64,000 nucleotides of DNA from Brenneria sp. hezel4-2-4 (GTDB taxonomy: Bacteria > Pseudomonadota > Gammaproteobacteria > Enterobacterales > Enterobacteriaceae): NCBI RefSeq assembly GCF_013155275.1, contig NZ_JABJXS010000004.1, positions 310,001-374,000 of the forward strand. The letters run 5' to 3'. Each line of letters starts with the position of its first letter. Position 1 is the first letter of the stretch. Shown here in pieces: positions 1 through 9,577 of this stretch. A program made the position numbers and the translations under genes. The notes beneath the pieces were generated by a model. The model made no database searches. It saw only the letters and a program-made list of their open reading frames with translations, and was not told where the DNA came from.

Positions 1-44
1 ATTAAAGCGGTAATGGTGGCGACGTTAAGCCAGGATTAGCGATC

Positions 45-77
45 TGCGCCACCCCGGCGAAGGGCCGGGGTGGCGCA
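45..77 (-). terminator. Strong GC hairpin after tabA-like gene
   Basis: A perfect 14-bp inverted repeat (45-58 with 64-77, 5-base loop) lies just beyond the stop codon of the minus-strand TabA-like gene. It lacks a clear T tract on either strand. It could be a transcript-stabilising or weak terminator hairpin rather than a classical intrinsic terminator. Confidence 0.5.
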
Positions 78-84
78 ACGCCGA

Positions 85-702
<618 letters not shown>

Positions 703-762
703 CTGCCGTGGGAGATATTCATCCGCAACCGATTGCCATGCGTAAAAAATCACGTTTTTCGC

Positions 763-803
763 TTGAATTAGCCTCATCGGCGCGTATAATTCCCGACAAT
801 TTG
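763..803 (+). promoter_or_regulatory. pyrBI promoter with UTP-sensitive start region
   Basis: A -35 box TTGAAT (763-768), 16-bp spacer and perfect -10 box TATAAT (785-790) precede AATTTG at 798-803. The stretch from the -10 box into the leader ribosome site closely resembles the E. coli pyrBI promoter. There, high UTP causes repetitive addition of U at the AATTT start and aborts transcription. The same control is inferred here. Confidence 0.85.
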
Positions 804-815
804 CCGGGAGGGATC

Positions 816-938
816 ATGCACTGCTGCATAAAAAAAATCGCTGCGATTGTTGGTTATCAACCACAGCTGCCATCCGGTAGCCAGCCAGCGTTTTCCTTTC
901 CGTTGCTTGACCGATCATTCATAAAGGCCCCTCAGTGA
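816..938 (+). CDS. pyrL: pyrBI operon leader peptide PyrL
   Basis: A 40-codon ORF begins at ATG 816, preceded by the strong ribosome site GGGAGGG (806-812), and follows the pyrBI promoter directly. It ends inside the stem of the downstream terminator, so a ribosome that keeps up with RNA polymerase would disrupt the hairpin. This is the arrangement of the E. coli pyrBI attenuator, where low UTP makes polymerase pause in the leader, translation couples, and readthrough follows. The peptide sequence itself is poorly conserved. A longer frame opens at 708, but it starts upstream of the promoter and is not plausible as the start. Identification rests on position and architecture rather than on peptide similarity. 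Confidence 0.75.
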   Translation: MHCCIKKIAAIVGYQPQLPSGSQPAFSFPLLDRSFIKAPQ

Positions 939-951
939 GGGGCTTTTTTTT
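927..951 (+). terminator. pyrBI attenuator terminator
   Basis: A 7-bp GC stem (927-933 with 937-943, loop AGT) is followed by eight T residues (944-951). The PyrL stop codon lies within the hairpin, as expected for translation-coupled attenuation of pyrBI in response to UTP. Confidence 0.88.
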
Positions 952-1019
952 GCCTGTTATCCAGGGCACGTCAGACGCGATATCTGTTTTCCGGCCTAAC
1001 CGTAAGGAGAAAAACAAAA

Positions 1020-1955
1020 ATGGTCAATCCGCTTTATCAAAAACACATCATTTCAATTAACGACCTCAGCCGAGGGGAGTTGGAACTGGCATTGCAGGTT
1101 GCCGCCAGCCTGAAAGCCAACCCGCAGCCTGAGCTGTTAAAGCACAAAGTGATTGCCAGCTGTTTTTTCGAAGCATCGACGCGTACGCGCTTATCCTTTG
1201 AAACCGCGATACATCGTCTGGGCGCCTCGGTGGTGGGCTTCGCCGACAGCAGTAACACTTCGTTGGGCAAAAAAGGCGAAACGCTGGCCGACACCATCTC
1301 GGTTATCAGCCAGTATGTGGATGCGATCGTCATGCGGCACCCGCAGGAAGGGGCATCCCGTCTGGCCGCGGAATTTTCCGGCGGCATTCCGGTACTGAAC
1401 GCCGGCGATGGCGCCAACCAGCACCCGTCGCAAACGCTGCTCGATCTGTTTACCATTCAGGAAACCCAGGGACGCCTGAGCAACATCAATATCGCCATGG
1501 TGGGCGACCTGAAATATGGGCGCACCGTGCATTCGCTGACGCAGGCGCTGGCGAAATTCGACGGCAACCGCTTTTACTTTATCGCCCCGGACGCACTGGC
1601 GATGCCGGACTACATTCTGACCATGCTGGAAGAAAAAAATATTCCCTACAGCCTGCACAACAGCATTGAGGAAGTGGTCTCCGAGCTGGATATTCTGTAT
1701 ATGACGCGGGTGCAGAAAGAGCGTCTGGATCCGTCGGAATACATCAACATCAAGTCTCAGTTCGTGCTGCGGGCCGCCGACCTGAACGATGCGCGCGCCA
1801 ACCTGAAAGTGCTGCATCCCCTGCCGCGCGTCGACGAAATCACTATCGATGTGGATAAAACGCCCTACGCTTACTATTTCCAACAGGCGGGAAATGGCAT
1901 CTACGCGCGTCAGGCTTTGCTGGCGCTGGTACTGAATCGCGAACTGGTTCTGTGA
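1020..1955 (+). CDS. pyrB: Aspartate carbamoyltransferase catalytic chain
   Basis: PyrB joins carbamoyl phosphate to L-aspartate to give N-carbamoyl-L-aspartate, the committed step of pyrimidine synthesis in enterobacteria. The carbamoyl-phosphate-binding motif STRTR is at residues 53-57 of 311, and HPLPRVDEI lies near the C terminus, both as in E. coli PyrB (311 residues). The start ATG at 1020 has an upstream TAAGGAG ribosome site. PyrB trimers assemble with PyrI dimers into the allosteric holoenzyme, and pyrI follows 15 bp downstream. Expression is governed by the PyrL attenuator and the UTP-sensitive promoter upstream. Confidence 0.98.
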   Translation: MVNPLYQKHIISINDLSRGELELALQVAASLKANPQPELLKHKVIASCFFEASTRTRLSFETAIHRLGASVVGFADSSNTSLGKKGETLADTISVISQYVDAIVMRHPQEGASRLAAEFSGGIPVLNAGDGANQHPSQTLLDLFTIQETQGRLSNINIAMVGDLKYGRTVHSLTQALAKFDGNRFYFIAPDALAMPDYILTMLEEKNIPYSLHNSIEEVVSELDILYMTRVQKERLDPSEYINIKSQFVLRAADLNDARANLKVLHPLPRVDEITIDVDKTPYAYYFQQAGNGIYARQALLALVLNRELVL

Positions 1956-2435
<480 letters not shown>

Positions 2436-2461
2436 GCATCGCTGCCGCGCTTTCTTCGATT

Positions 2462-2499
2462 GCCCCGCTCGCAGACATTGCCTGAAGCAGGGCTTTTTT
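2462..2499 (+). terminator. Terminator after pyrBI
   Basis: The arms 2462-2468 and 2487-2493 pair with one mismatch and are followed by six T residues (2494-2499). This probably ends the pyrBI transcript ahead of ridA. Confidence 0.6.
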
Positions 2500-2548
2500 G
2501 AATAATGGCAGCACTCGCGTTCCTTTTACGTCCCAATCAGGAGATACC

Positions 2549-2935
2549 ATGTCACGCACCATCAGCACCGAACAGGCTCCCGCCGCCATCGGCCCCTATG
2601 TACAAGGCGTCGATCTCGGCAGCATGATCATCACTTCCGGTCAAATTCCGGTTAACCCGAAAAGCGGCCTGGTCGCCGACGACATTACGGCACAGACGCG
2701 CCAGTCGCTGACTAACGTCAAGGCGATTGTCGAAGCCGCCGGTCTGAAGGTTTCCGATATCGTCAAAACCACGGTGTTCGTTAAGGATCTGAATGATTTT
2801 TCCACCGTCAATGCGGCCTATGAAGCTTTCTTTACCGAACACGATGCGCCTTTCCCGGCGCGCTCCTGCGTTGAAGTCGCTCGTCTGCCAAAAGACGTGA
2901 AAATCGAAATTGAAGCGATCGCCGTTCGTCGCTAA
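2549..2935 (+). CDS. ridA: 2-iminobutanoate/2-iminopropanoate deaminase RidA
   Basis: RidA (YjgF/YER057c/UK114 family) hydrolyses reactive imine and enamine intermediates released by PLP enzymes such as threonine dehydratase, and so protects the cell from 2-aminoacrylate. The frame is open from 2498, but ATG 2549 has an AGGAGA ribosome site and gives the 128 residues of E. coli RidA. The C-terminal segment PARSCVEVARLP includes the conserved Arg that binds the substrate carboxylate. The gene follows pyrI, as in E. coli, and ends with its own terminator. Confidence 0.97.
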   Translation: MSRTISTEQAPAAIGPYVQGVDLGSMIITSGQIPVNPKSGLVADDITAQTRQSLTNVKAIVEAAGLKVSDIVKTTVFVKDLNDFSTVNAAYEAFFTEHDAPFPARSCVEVARLPKDVKIEIEAIAVRR

Positions 2936-2960
2936 GCCCTGTCATTGGTCATAAATGTAA

Positions 2961-2992
2961 AAAGACGCACCATGATGGTTGCGTCTTTTTTA
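2961..2992 (+). terminator. ridA intrinsic terminator
   Basis: The inverted repeat AAAGACGCA / TGCGTCTTT (2961-2969 with 2980-2988) is followed by a T-rich tract. This is a typical rho-independent terminator 25 bp after the ridA stop. Confidence 0.85.
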
Positions 2993-3169
2993 TTGTCTCG
3001 CTCTCCGCCTTACTCCCTGAAGCGAACCGCCGCGGTGCAGGCACGTCAACGGCCGCCCCAATAGAGTGCGAAATCGTTGGCTAAATAATGATGGCGACAC
3101 GTTTCGCTGAAATGGCGCATTTTATGCATTGCACTATTATCGCTATTAAGCGTGATGCAGGGGATGACC

Positions 3170-4609
3170 ATGATAAAAATGACGCTTCCGACACCGTCTT
3201 ACTACGATGAGATGCTCTCCGTAGAAGGCAGGCAACGCCAGCACTACAATTCCTATTGGCAATGGTTGCAACAAACCGACCAGCAGGCCATCAGACAGAA
3301 AAAGGAGCAGGCTGAACTGCTGTTTCACCGCGTCGGCATCACCTTTAACGTCTACGGCGAAGAAGGCGGCACCGAGCGTTTAATTCCTTTCGACAGCGTA
3401 CCGCGGATTATTCCCGCCCATGAATGGCGTCAGCTCGATCTCGGCATCCGCCAGCGGGTACAGGCGCTGAATGCGTTTCTCTACGATATCTATCATCAGC
3501 AGCATATTCTCAAAGCCGGCATTATTCCCCACGAACAGGTGCTGGCGAACGATCAATACCAACCCTGTATGCAGGGCGTGGATTTACACAACAATATTTA
3601 CGCCCATATCACCGGTATCGATATGGTGCGCAACAGCGACGGCAATTATTACGTGCTGGAAGACAATCTGCGCACCCCGTCCGGCGTCTCCTATATGCTG
3701 GAAAATCGCAAGATGATGATGCGCTTGTACCCGGATCTGTTCGCCAGCCAACATATCGCCCCCGTCGAACGCTACCCCAGCTACCTGCTGCAAACGCTGC
3801 GCGAAAGCACGCTGGTGGACGACCCTACCGTGGTGGTATTGACGCCGGGACGCTTCAACAGCGCCTATTTTGAACACAGCTTTCTGGCGCAGCAGATGGG
3901 CGTTGAGCTGGTGGAAAGCGCCGATCTGTTCGTCAAAGAGGGGGCCGTCTATATGCGCACCACCGAAGGCCCTTGCCAGGTGGACGTGATTTATCGCCGC
4001 GTGGATGACGCGTTCCTCGATCCGCTGGCCTTCCGCGCCGATTCCATGCTCGGCGTGCCGGGTCTGCTGTCGGTGTATCGCGCCGGCGGCGTAGTGCTGG
4101 CCAACGCGATCGGCACCGGCGTGGCGGATGACAAGTCCATCTATCCTTACGTGCCGGACATGATCCGTTTTTACCTGTCCGAAGAACCGATTCTGGGCAA
4201 CATCCCCACCTGGCAGTGCCGCGATCCCAAAGCATTGAGCTATGTGCTCGACAATCTGGACAGCATGGTGGTGAAAGAGGTTCACGGCGCCGGCGGCTAC
4301 GGCATGTTGGTCGGCCCGCGGGCGACACGCCAGCAGATTGAGGATTTCCGCCTGCGGCTGTTGGCTAACCCGCACAATTACATCGCCCAGGAAACGCTGG
4401 CGCTGTCCACCTGCCCTACTTTCGTCGAGGACGGACTGGCTCCCCGTCACATTGACCTGCGCCCATTCGCCCTTTCGGGAGAGGAGATCCGGCTGATCCC
4501 CGGCGGTTTAACCCGCGTGGCGCTTACGGAAGGCTCCTTGGTGGTCAACTCTTCACAGGGCGGCGGCACCAAAGATACCTGGGTCATGGAGGAGGACGAA
4601 TCATGTTAA
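3170..4609 (+). CDS. Circularly permuted ATP-grasp protein (Anbu operon)
   Basis: This protein of about 479 residues belongs to the circularly permuted type 2 ATP-grasp family (DUF404/DUF407). Visible family segments include YVLEDNLRTPSGVSYMLENR, FNSAYFEHSFLAQQMG, DVIYRRVDDAFLDP and VVKEVHGAGGYGMLVGP. ATP-grasp enzymes form amide or peptide bonds through acyl-phosphate intermediates. For this subfamily a peptide-tagging or peptide-synthesis role has been proposed, but the substrate is unknown. The frame opens at GTG 3152; ATG 3170 is preferred because AGGGG lies 6 bases upstream. The 3' end overlaps the alpha-E gene by 7 bp, starting a tightly coupled four-gene set. Confidence 0.88.
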   Translation: MIKMTLPTPSYYDEMLSVEGRQRQHYNSYWQWLQQTDQQAIRQKKEQAELLFHRVGITFNVYGEEGGTERLIPFDSVPRIIPAHEWRQLDLGIRQRVQALNAFLYDIYHQQHILKAGIIPHEQVLANDQYQPCMQGVDLHNNIYAHITGIDMVRNSDGNYYVLEDNLRTPSGVSYMLENRKMMMRLYPDLFASQHIAPVERYPSYLLQTLRESTLVDDPTVVVLTPGRFNSAYFEHSFLAQQMGVELVESADLFVKEGAVYMRTTEGPCQVDVIYRRVDDAFLDPLAFRADSMLGVPGLLSVYRAGGVVLANAIGTGVADDKSIYPYVPDMIRFYLSEEPILGNIPTWQCRDPKALSYVLDNLDSMVVKEVHGAGGYGMLVGPRATRQQIEDFRLRLLANPHNYIAQETLALSTCPTFVEDGLAPRHIDLRPFALSGEEIRLIPGGLTRVALTEGSLVVNSSQGGGTKDTWVMEEDESC

Positions 4610-5532
4610 GCCGCACAGCCAGTGAACTGTATTGGATGGCCCGCTATCTGGAGCGGGCGGAAGGCCTCGCCCGCGTGCTGGACGTGACCTACAAACTCTC
4701 CATGATGCCGCGTCACAGTCAGCAGCAGCGCGATCTGGCGCTACCGCTGAACCTGACCCATACGCATGAGCTGTTTCAGCATCGTTACGCTCGTTTCTCC
4801 ATGGATAACCTGCTGAACTTTTTTGCGCTGGACAGCCAGAACCCCAGCAGTATCTACAACTGTATTGAAATGGCCTGGAACAATGCCCATGCCGTGCGCG
4901 GCAGCCTGTCCTCGGAAGTATGGGAATGTATCAACACCACCCGCATCGATATCCGCAATCTGCGCCATCAGGGGGTGGATAAAATCGGCATTGATGCGTT
5001 CTTTGACTGGGTGAAAGAGCGGGCCCACCTTTTTCGGGGCGCGATATTCGGCACCCTGCTGCGTAACGACGCCCAGTGCTTTATTCGGCTTGGCACCCTG
5101 ATCGAACGCGCCTACGCCACCGCCCAGTTGCTCAGCCTGAAAGATCAGCAGTTGAACAGCGATCCCGATCCGGTACGGGAATACTACCGGCTGGATACGC
5201 TGCTGCGGGCCGTAAGCGCCCGGGAAGCCTATCACAGCATCTATCGCCAGCCGATCAGCCGTGAAACCGTCACCGAATTACTGGTGTTGCGTGAGGATGT
5301 GCCGCGTTCGCTGCACGCCTGTATCGGCGATCTGGTGCAGCAGTTGGAGGCGATCGGCAGTCAGCGGGCCAAGGTTCCCCACCGTCTTGCCCATCTTCTG
5401 CACGTCGAACTGCGCTTCAGTTCTCTTGACGACATCATCGCCGAAGGTCTGGATACTTATTTGAATCACTTCATTAGTAAAATCAATGAACTGGCTGACA
5501 GCATCCGCCATACCTATCTGGAGGCGCTATGA
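4603..5532 (+). CDS. Alpha-E domain protein (DUF403)
   Basis: This 309-residue, mostly helical protein of the alpha-E (DUF403) family begins with the typical LSRTASELYWMARYLERAEG segment. The family is nearly always encoded beside a circularly permuted ATP-grasp protein and a transglutaminase-like protein, and its biochemical role is unknown. The start overlaps the upstream gene by 7 bp and the stop overlaps the transglutaminase gene by 4 bp, so the three are almost certainly translationally coupled. No transmembrane segment or signal peptide is visible, so it is inferred to be cytoplasmic. Confidence 0.88.
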   Translation: MLSRTASELYWMARYLERAEGLARVLDVTYKLSMMPRHSQQQRDLALPLNLTHTHELFQHRYARFSMDNLLNFFALDSQNPSSIYNCIEMAWNNAHAVRGSLSSEVWECINTTRIDIRNLRHQGVDKIGIDAFFDWVKERAHLFRGAIFGTLLRNDAQCFIRLGTLIERAYATAQLLSLKDQQLNSDPDPVREYYRLDTLLRAVSAREAYHSIYRQPISRETVTELLVLREDVPRSLHACIGDLVQQLEAIGSQRAKVPHRLAHLLHVELRFSSLDDIIAEGLDTYLNHFISKINELADSIRHTYLEAL

Positions 5533-6353
5533 AACTGACCATTAATCACCTGACGCATTATCACTATGATGAAGAGGTGAAATTCAGCACCCAGTACCTG
5601 CGTTTGACGCCGCAGAACTCAGCCCGCCAGCAGATCCGCGAGTGGCGCCTGACGCTGCCCGCTTCAGCCGTCGCCACCACCGATGCTTACGGTAATGTCC
5701 TGCACGTGCTGACCCTCGATGTTCCGCATCACGACATCACCATTCACGCTCAAGGCGTGGTGGAAATCGCCGATAATGCAGAAGAGTCCTACCAGACCAG
5801 CATGGAGGATACGCTCTCGCCGCTGGTGTTTCTGCGCACCACGCCGCTGACCGAAGCCGACGGCAGCATTCGTGCGTTTGCAAAACGCTATTACCGGCCC
5901 GATGCGCCGGAGGAAAGTCTGAACACGCTGATGGCGGAATTACAGTTGAAAATGCCGTATACTCCCGGCGCCACGCAGGTTCAGGATACCGCGGCGGAGG
6001 CTTTCGCCATGCAGAAAGGCGTTTGTCAGGATCATACCCATGTCTTCCTGGCCTGCTGCCGCAGCCTGAATATTCCGGCCCGCTACGTAAGCGGTTACGT
6101 GTATAGTCAGGATACCCAGCATGTGGCCATGCACGCCTGGGCCGAAATCTGGCTGAACGAGCGCTGGCAAGGATTTGATATTACCAATAACACCCGGCAG
6201 CTCCATCAACACCTGTGGCTGGCCGTAGGCATGGATTATCTGGATGCCTGTCCGGTACGCGGCACGCGGCTCGGCGGCGGGTGTGAAGAGATGTTTTCAG
6301 AGGCTGAAGTCCGCCTGTTTGAACAGCAACAGCAGGTACAGCAGCAACAGTAA
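5529..6353 (+). CDS. Transglutaminase-like cysteine protease family protein
   Basis: This 274-residue protein has an N-terminal Bact_transglu_N domain (KLTINHLTHYHYDEEV) and a C-terminal transglutaminase-like core. The catalytic triad candidates are Cys in QKGVCQDHTHVF, His in HVAMHAWAEIW and Asp in GFDITN. Such proteins act as peptidases or amide-forming enzymes. In this gene set the enzyme may process the product of the ATP-grasp partner, which is inference. The C terminus is unusually glutamine-rich, ending in alternating Q runs. The gene is coupled to the alpha-E gene by a 4-bp overlap and followed 22 bp later by the Anbu gene. Confidence 0.88.
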   Translation: MKLTINHLTHYHYDEEVKFSTQYLRLTPQNSARQQIREWRLTLPASAVATTDAYGNVLHVLTLDVPHHDITIHAQGVVEIADNAEESYQTSMEDTLSPLVFLRTTPLTEADGSIRAFAKRYYRPDAPEESLNTLMAELQLKMPYTPGATQVQDTAAEAFAMQKGVCQDHTHVFLACCRSLNIPARYVSGYVYSQDTQHVAMHAWAEIWLNERWQGFDITNNTRQLHQHLWLAVGMDYLDACPVRGTRLGGGCEEMFSEAEVRLFEQQQQVQQQQ

Positions 6354-6375
6354 ATTTTTAACCAAAAGGTACTCT

Positions 6376-7113
6376 ATGACGTACTGTGTGGCCATGCGTC
6401 TGTCCGACGGTTTGGTATTCGCTTCCGATTCCCGCACCAATGCCGGCGTCGATCACATTGCAACGTTCAAAAAACTGCATGTTTTTCATCATGACGGTGA
6501 GCGCGTGCTGGTGCTCCAATGCGCCGGCAATCTGGCTACCACCCAGAGTATCATCAGCCTGCTCAGCGCCCGCATCGAGGCGCAGCACACGCCGAACCTG
6601 ATGCAGGTCGGTTCCCTGTATGACGCCGCCACCTTGCTGGGAGAAACCGTGCGTGAAGTGATCCACCGCGATAGCCAATCCCAGCAGAGCGGCAGCAATA
6701 CCAACTTCGGCTGCAATCTGCTGCTGGGCGGTCAGATTGGTGATGAAGAACCGCGGTTGTTCCATATTTATCCCGAAGGCAACTTTATCGAAGCCACCCG
6801 CGATACGCCTTATTTCCAAATCGGCGAAAGCAAATACGGCAAACCGATTATCGACCGCGTGCTAAGCATGGATACGCCACTGGAACAGGCCATGTGCTGT
6901 GCGTTGATCTCTATTGACTCCACCCTGCGCAGCAACCTGTCCGTCGGGCTGCCGCTGGATGTGATGATTTATCGCAATAACAGCTTCGACGTCAGCAAAC
7001 AACAGCGCATCACCGAGCATAACGCCTATTTCACCACCATCCGTAAGGCGTGGGCGGAAGGATTGCTGCATACCTTTCGGCAGTTGCCGCCCTTCCCTGA
7101 GATAACCCAATAG
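6376..7113 (+). CDS. Anbu, bacterial proteasome-type protease
   Basis: This 245-residue Ntn-hydrolase belongs to the Anbu (ancestral beta subunit, BPH) branch related to HslV and 20S proteasome beta subunits. After removal of Met1, Thr1 would be the catalytic nucleophile; Asp17 (ASDSR) and a Lys pair at 31-32 match the proteasomal Thr-Asp-Lys set. ATG 6376 is chosen because it exposes this Thr; the frame is open upstream from 6244, overlapping the transglutaminase gene. Anbu is characteristically encoded with ATP-grasp, alpha-E and transglutaminase genes, as here. Its substrates are unknown, and no dedicated unfoldase is encoded nearby. Confidence 0.9.
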   Translation: MTYCVAMRLSDGLVFASDSRTNAGVDHIATFKKLHVFHHDGERVLVLQCAGNLATTQSIISLLSARIEAQHTPNLMQVGSLYDAATLLGETVREVIHRDSQSQQSGSNTNFGCNLLLGGQIGDEEPRLFHIYPEGNFIEATRDTPYFQIGESKYGKPIIDRVLSMDTPLEQAMCCALISIDSTLRSNLSVGLPLDVMIYRNNSFDVSKQQRITEHNAYFTTIRKAWAEGLLHTFRQLPPFPEITQ

Positions 7114-7116
7114 CCG

Positions 7117-8700
7117 TCAATCGGCAGCGGCCATCGCCTGCTGTAGCCAGCCGCAGCGCATTTCCGGTACGGCATTCAGCAGCCGCTGCGTGTAATCATC
7201 CAGCGGCGGCGATAACGCGTCGTCAGCCGCGCCCTGACGAATAATCCGCCCGTTTCTCAGGACCGCCACGCTGTCCGCCACTTCACGAACCACATGCAGA
7301 TCGTGAGTGATAAACAGATAAGAGACCCCGGTCTCCTGCTGAATCCTGGCCAATAGCGCCAGTACATCGCGCGCCACCAGCGGATCCAACGCGGAGGTCG
7401 GTTCGTCACAGACGATCACCGCCGGCGAAGCCGCCAGCGCCCGGGCAATGCAGACGCGTTGCTTCTGACCGCCGGAAAGCGATGCCGGATAGCGTTCGGC
7501 AACCGTCGCCGGCAACCCCACCTGATGCAGCAACTCACCAACGCGCTCGCGCCGCAAGGCCGCGGGTAAATCCGTCAGGCAGGCGATGGCGCGTTCAATC
7601 TGCACGCCCACCGTCAAGCGAGGGTTCAGCGCCGTATCCGGATGCTGATGGATCATCTGTATCGATTGCAACTGCCGCCGGGTACGCTTCGCCAGTCTCG
7701 CAGGCAGAGGTTCGCCCGCCAGCGAAATGTCGCCGTCGCTCGGAGCGAGCAACCCGCACACCGCCCGGCCCAACGTCGATTTCCCCGAACCCGATTCGCC
7801 GATCACCGCCAGCGTCCGTCCGCGGCTTAGTTGCAGGGAAACCGAATCCAGCACGCGTTGCCGATCGTAGTGAACACTGACCGAACGGATATCCAGCAGC
7901 GCCGTGTTCAGCGGCGGCTGAGGCTGCTTGCGCTCGCCTCTCACCTGCAACAGTTGCCGGGTATAGGCTTCTTTGGGCTGGGCCAGCAGTTGCGCCGTTT
8001 CGCCCGTTTCAACCTGACGGCCGTGACGCAACACCATAATACGGTTGCTGAGCTGGGCCACCACCGCCAGATCGTGACTGATATACAGCGCGGCGACGCC
8101 GGTTAAACGAATAATGTCGTCGATCGCCTTCAGCACCCCCAGTTGCGTGGTGACGTCCAGCGCCGTGGTCGGTTCATCAAAGATAATCAGCTCAGGGCCG
8201 GCGCACATCGCCATCGCTATCATCGCCCGCTGAAGCTGGCCGCCGGATACCTGATGCGGATAACGTTTGAAAAACAGCGCCGGTTGCGGCAGGGAAAGCT
8301 GCTCGAACAGCGTCAGCGCCCGTTCGGTGGCCTGGCGGCGAGACAGCACTCGATGGCGTACCGCGGCTTCAATCACCTGTTCGCCGATGGTTTGCGCCGG
8401 ATTAAACGCCGCGCTGGCCGACTGCGCCACGTAGGCAATGCGCCTGCCGCGTATTTTACGCAGTTGCCGCGCCGGGAGCGCCGCCAGATCGGTATTGTGA
8501 AACCAGATCTTCCCGTGCTGAATCCGCATGCCATGACGGCAATGGCCGAGAATAGCCTGGCCGATGGTGGATTTCCCGGCGCCGGATTCGCCAATCAGCC
8601 CCAGCACTTCGCCTTTTTTCAGGCTGAAAGAGATGTCCTGTACCAGCGTCTGATCGCCGGCCGCCACGCGCAGTTGTTCAACGCGCAATAAATCAGCCAT
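7117..8700 (-). CDS. Peptide-type ABC transporter, fused double ATPase
   Basis: This 527-residue protein has two complete ABC ATPase domains in tandem, like DppD-DppF fused (GsiA or YejF type). Walker A motifs GESGAGKST (near residue 37) and GESGSGKST (near 306), signatures VSGGQLQRA and LSGGQKQR, and Walker B IIFDEPTTALD and VIVCDEPTSALD are all present. It energises uptake through the two neighbouring permeases. Its start overlaps the upstream permease gene by 8 bp. It is the last gene of the mmuM-led minus-strand operon and ends 4 bp from the convergent Anbu gene. The substrate is not evident from the ATPase. Confidence 0.92.
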   Translation of the reverse strand: MADLLRVEQLRVAAGDQTLVQDISFSLKKGEVLGLIGESGAGKSTIGQAILGHCRHGMRIQHGKIWFHNTDLAALPARQLRKIRGRRIAYVAQSASAAFNPAQTIGEQVIEAAVRHRVLSRRQATERALTLFEQLSLPQPALFFKRYPHQVSGGQLQRAMIAMAMCAGPELIIFDEPTTALDVTTQLGVLKAIDDIIRLTGVAALYISHDLAVVAQLSNRIMVLRHGRQVETGETAQLLAQPKEAYTRQLLQVRGERKQPQPPLNTALLDIRSVSVHYDRQRVLDSVSLQLSRGRTLAVIGESGSGKSTLGRAVCGLLAPSDGDISLAGEPLPARLAKRTRRQLQSIQMIHQHPDTALNPRLTVGVQIERAIACLTDLPAALRRERVGELLHQVGLPATVAERYPASLSGGQKQRVCIARALAASPAVIVCDEPTSALDPLVARDVLALLARIQQETGVSYLFITHDLHVVREVADSVAVLRNGRIIRQGAADDALSPPLDDYTQRLLNAVPEMRCGWLQQAMAAAD

Positions 8701-9514
8701 GCCGGCCTCCGCGCCAGTTGCGTTCGTTACGGCTCAGCAGCCAGTCGGCCACCGCGTTCAGCGACACCGCCAGCAGGGCGATGGCCGCCCCCGGCACCAG
8801 CGCCGCCCAGACGCCAAACAGGATGCCGTCTTTATTGTCGCGCGCCAATCCGCCCCAGTCCGCCGTCGGCGGCTGGATGCCCATGCCGAGAAACGACAGC
8901 GCGGAAAGAAACAGCAGGATGAAGATAAAGCGCATGGCAAACTCGGCCACCAGCGTGGTCAATGCGTTCGGCAAGATTTCCCGCCACAGGATCCAGCGCA
9001 TGGATTCGCCGCGCATCCGCGCCACCTCAATAAATTCCTGGGCGGCGATATCTACCGCCAGCGCGCGGGCCACCCGCAATACCCGCGTGGCTTCAAGCCC
9101 CCCGAGCACCAGAATGATGGTCAACGTGCTCTTCGGCAACATCGCCAGCACCACCAGCGCCAGAATCAGCGTCGGGATCGCCATCAGCACGTCATTCACC
9201 CGCGAAATCAACTGATCCGCCCAGCCGCCGCATACGCCGGCCAAAAACCCCAGCAGCGTGCCAAGCAAGAAGGCCAGCAGCGCCGCCAGCGCGGTGACCG
9301 CCAGCGAGGTACGCGTCCCCCAGATCAGGCGCGAGAACAGATCCCTGCCCAGATTGTCCGTCCCCAGCAGGGCGCTATCCGTCGGCCCCAGCCAGGCGCC
9401 GCCGATCACCTGTTCAGCCGGATAAGGAGCAATCCACGGCGCCAGCAGCGCCACGAAAATAAACCCGCCCAGCCCCAGCAGGCCGAGCAGTACGGAAGGT
9501 TTTATTACAGGCAT
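8693..9514 (-). CDS. ABC transporter permease, DppC-like
   Basis: This 273-residue inner-membrane permease of the oligopeptide/nickel (BPD) class has about six hydrophobic segments. Near the N terminus is LLGTDNLGRDLFSRLIWGTRTSL, the hallmark of DppC/OppC-type subunits. The EAA-loop region near residue 160 (EFIEVARMRGESMRWILWREILPN) contacts the ATPase. It forms the membrane pore with the adjacent DppB-like permease. The gene overlaps the fused ATPase gene by 8 bp and follows the other permease after 63 bp. Confidence 0.92.
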   Translation of the reverse strand: MPVIKPSVLLGLLGLGGFIFVALLAPWIAPYPAEQVIGGAWLGPTDSALLGTDNLGRDLFSRLIWGTRTSLAVTALAALLAFLLGTLLGFLAGVCGGWADQLISRVNDVLMAIPTLILALVVLAMLPKSTLTIILVLGGLEATRVLRVARALAVDIAAQEFIEVARMRGESMRWILWREILPNALTTLVAEFAMRFIFILLFLSALSFLGMGIQPPTADWGGLARDNKDGILFGVWAALVPGAAIALLAVSLNAVADWLLSRNERNWRGGRHG

Positions 9515-9577
9515 TCAGTCGGCGCCCTTTTTCTCAGCATAGTGCATTCTCTCGCATGGCTTACTCTGTTCCGGGGA

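Noticed and set aside
708-938. A 76-codon frame as the full leader peptide
   Set aside because: Its first 36 codons lie upstream of or inside the promoter; the transcript starts near 798, so only the ATG at 816 can be used.
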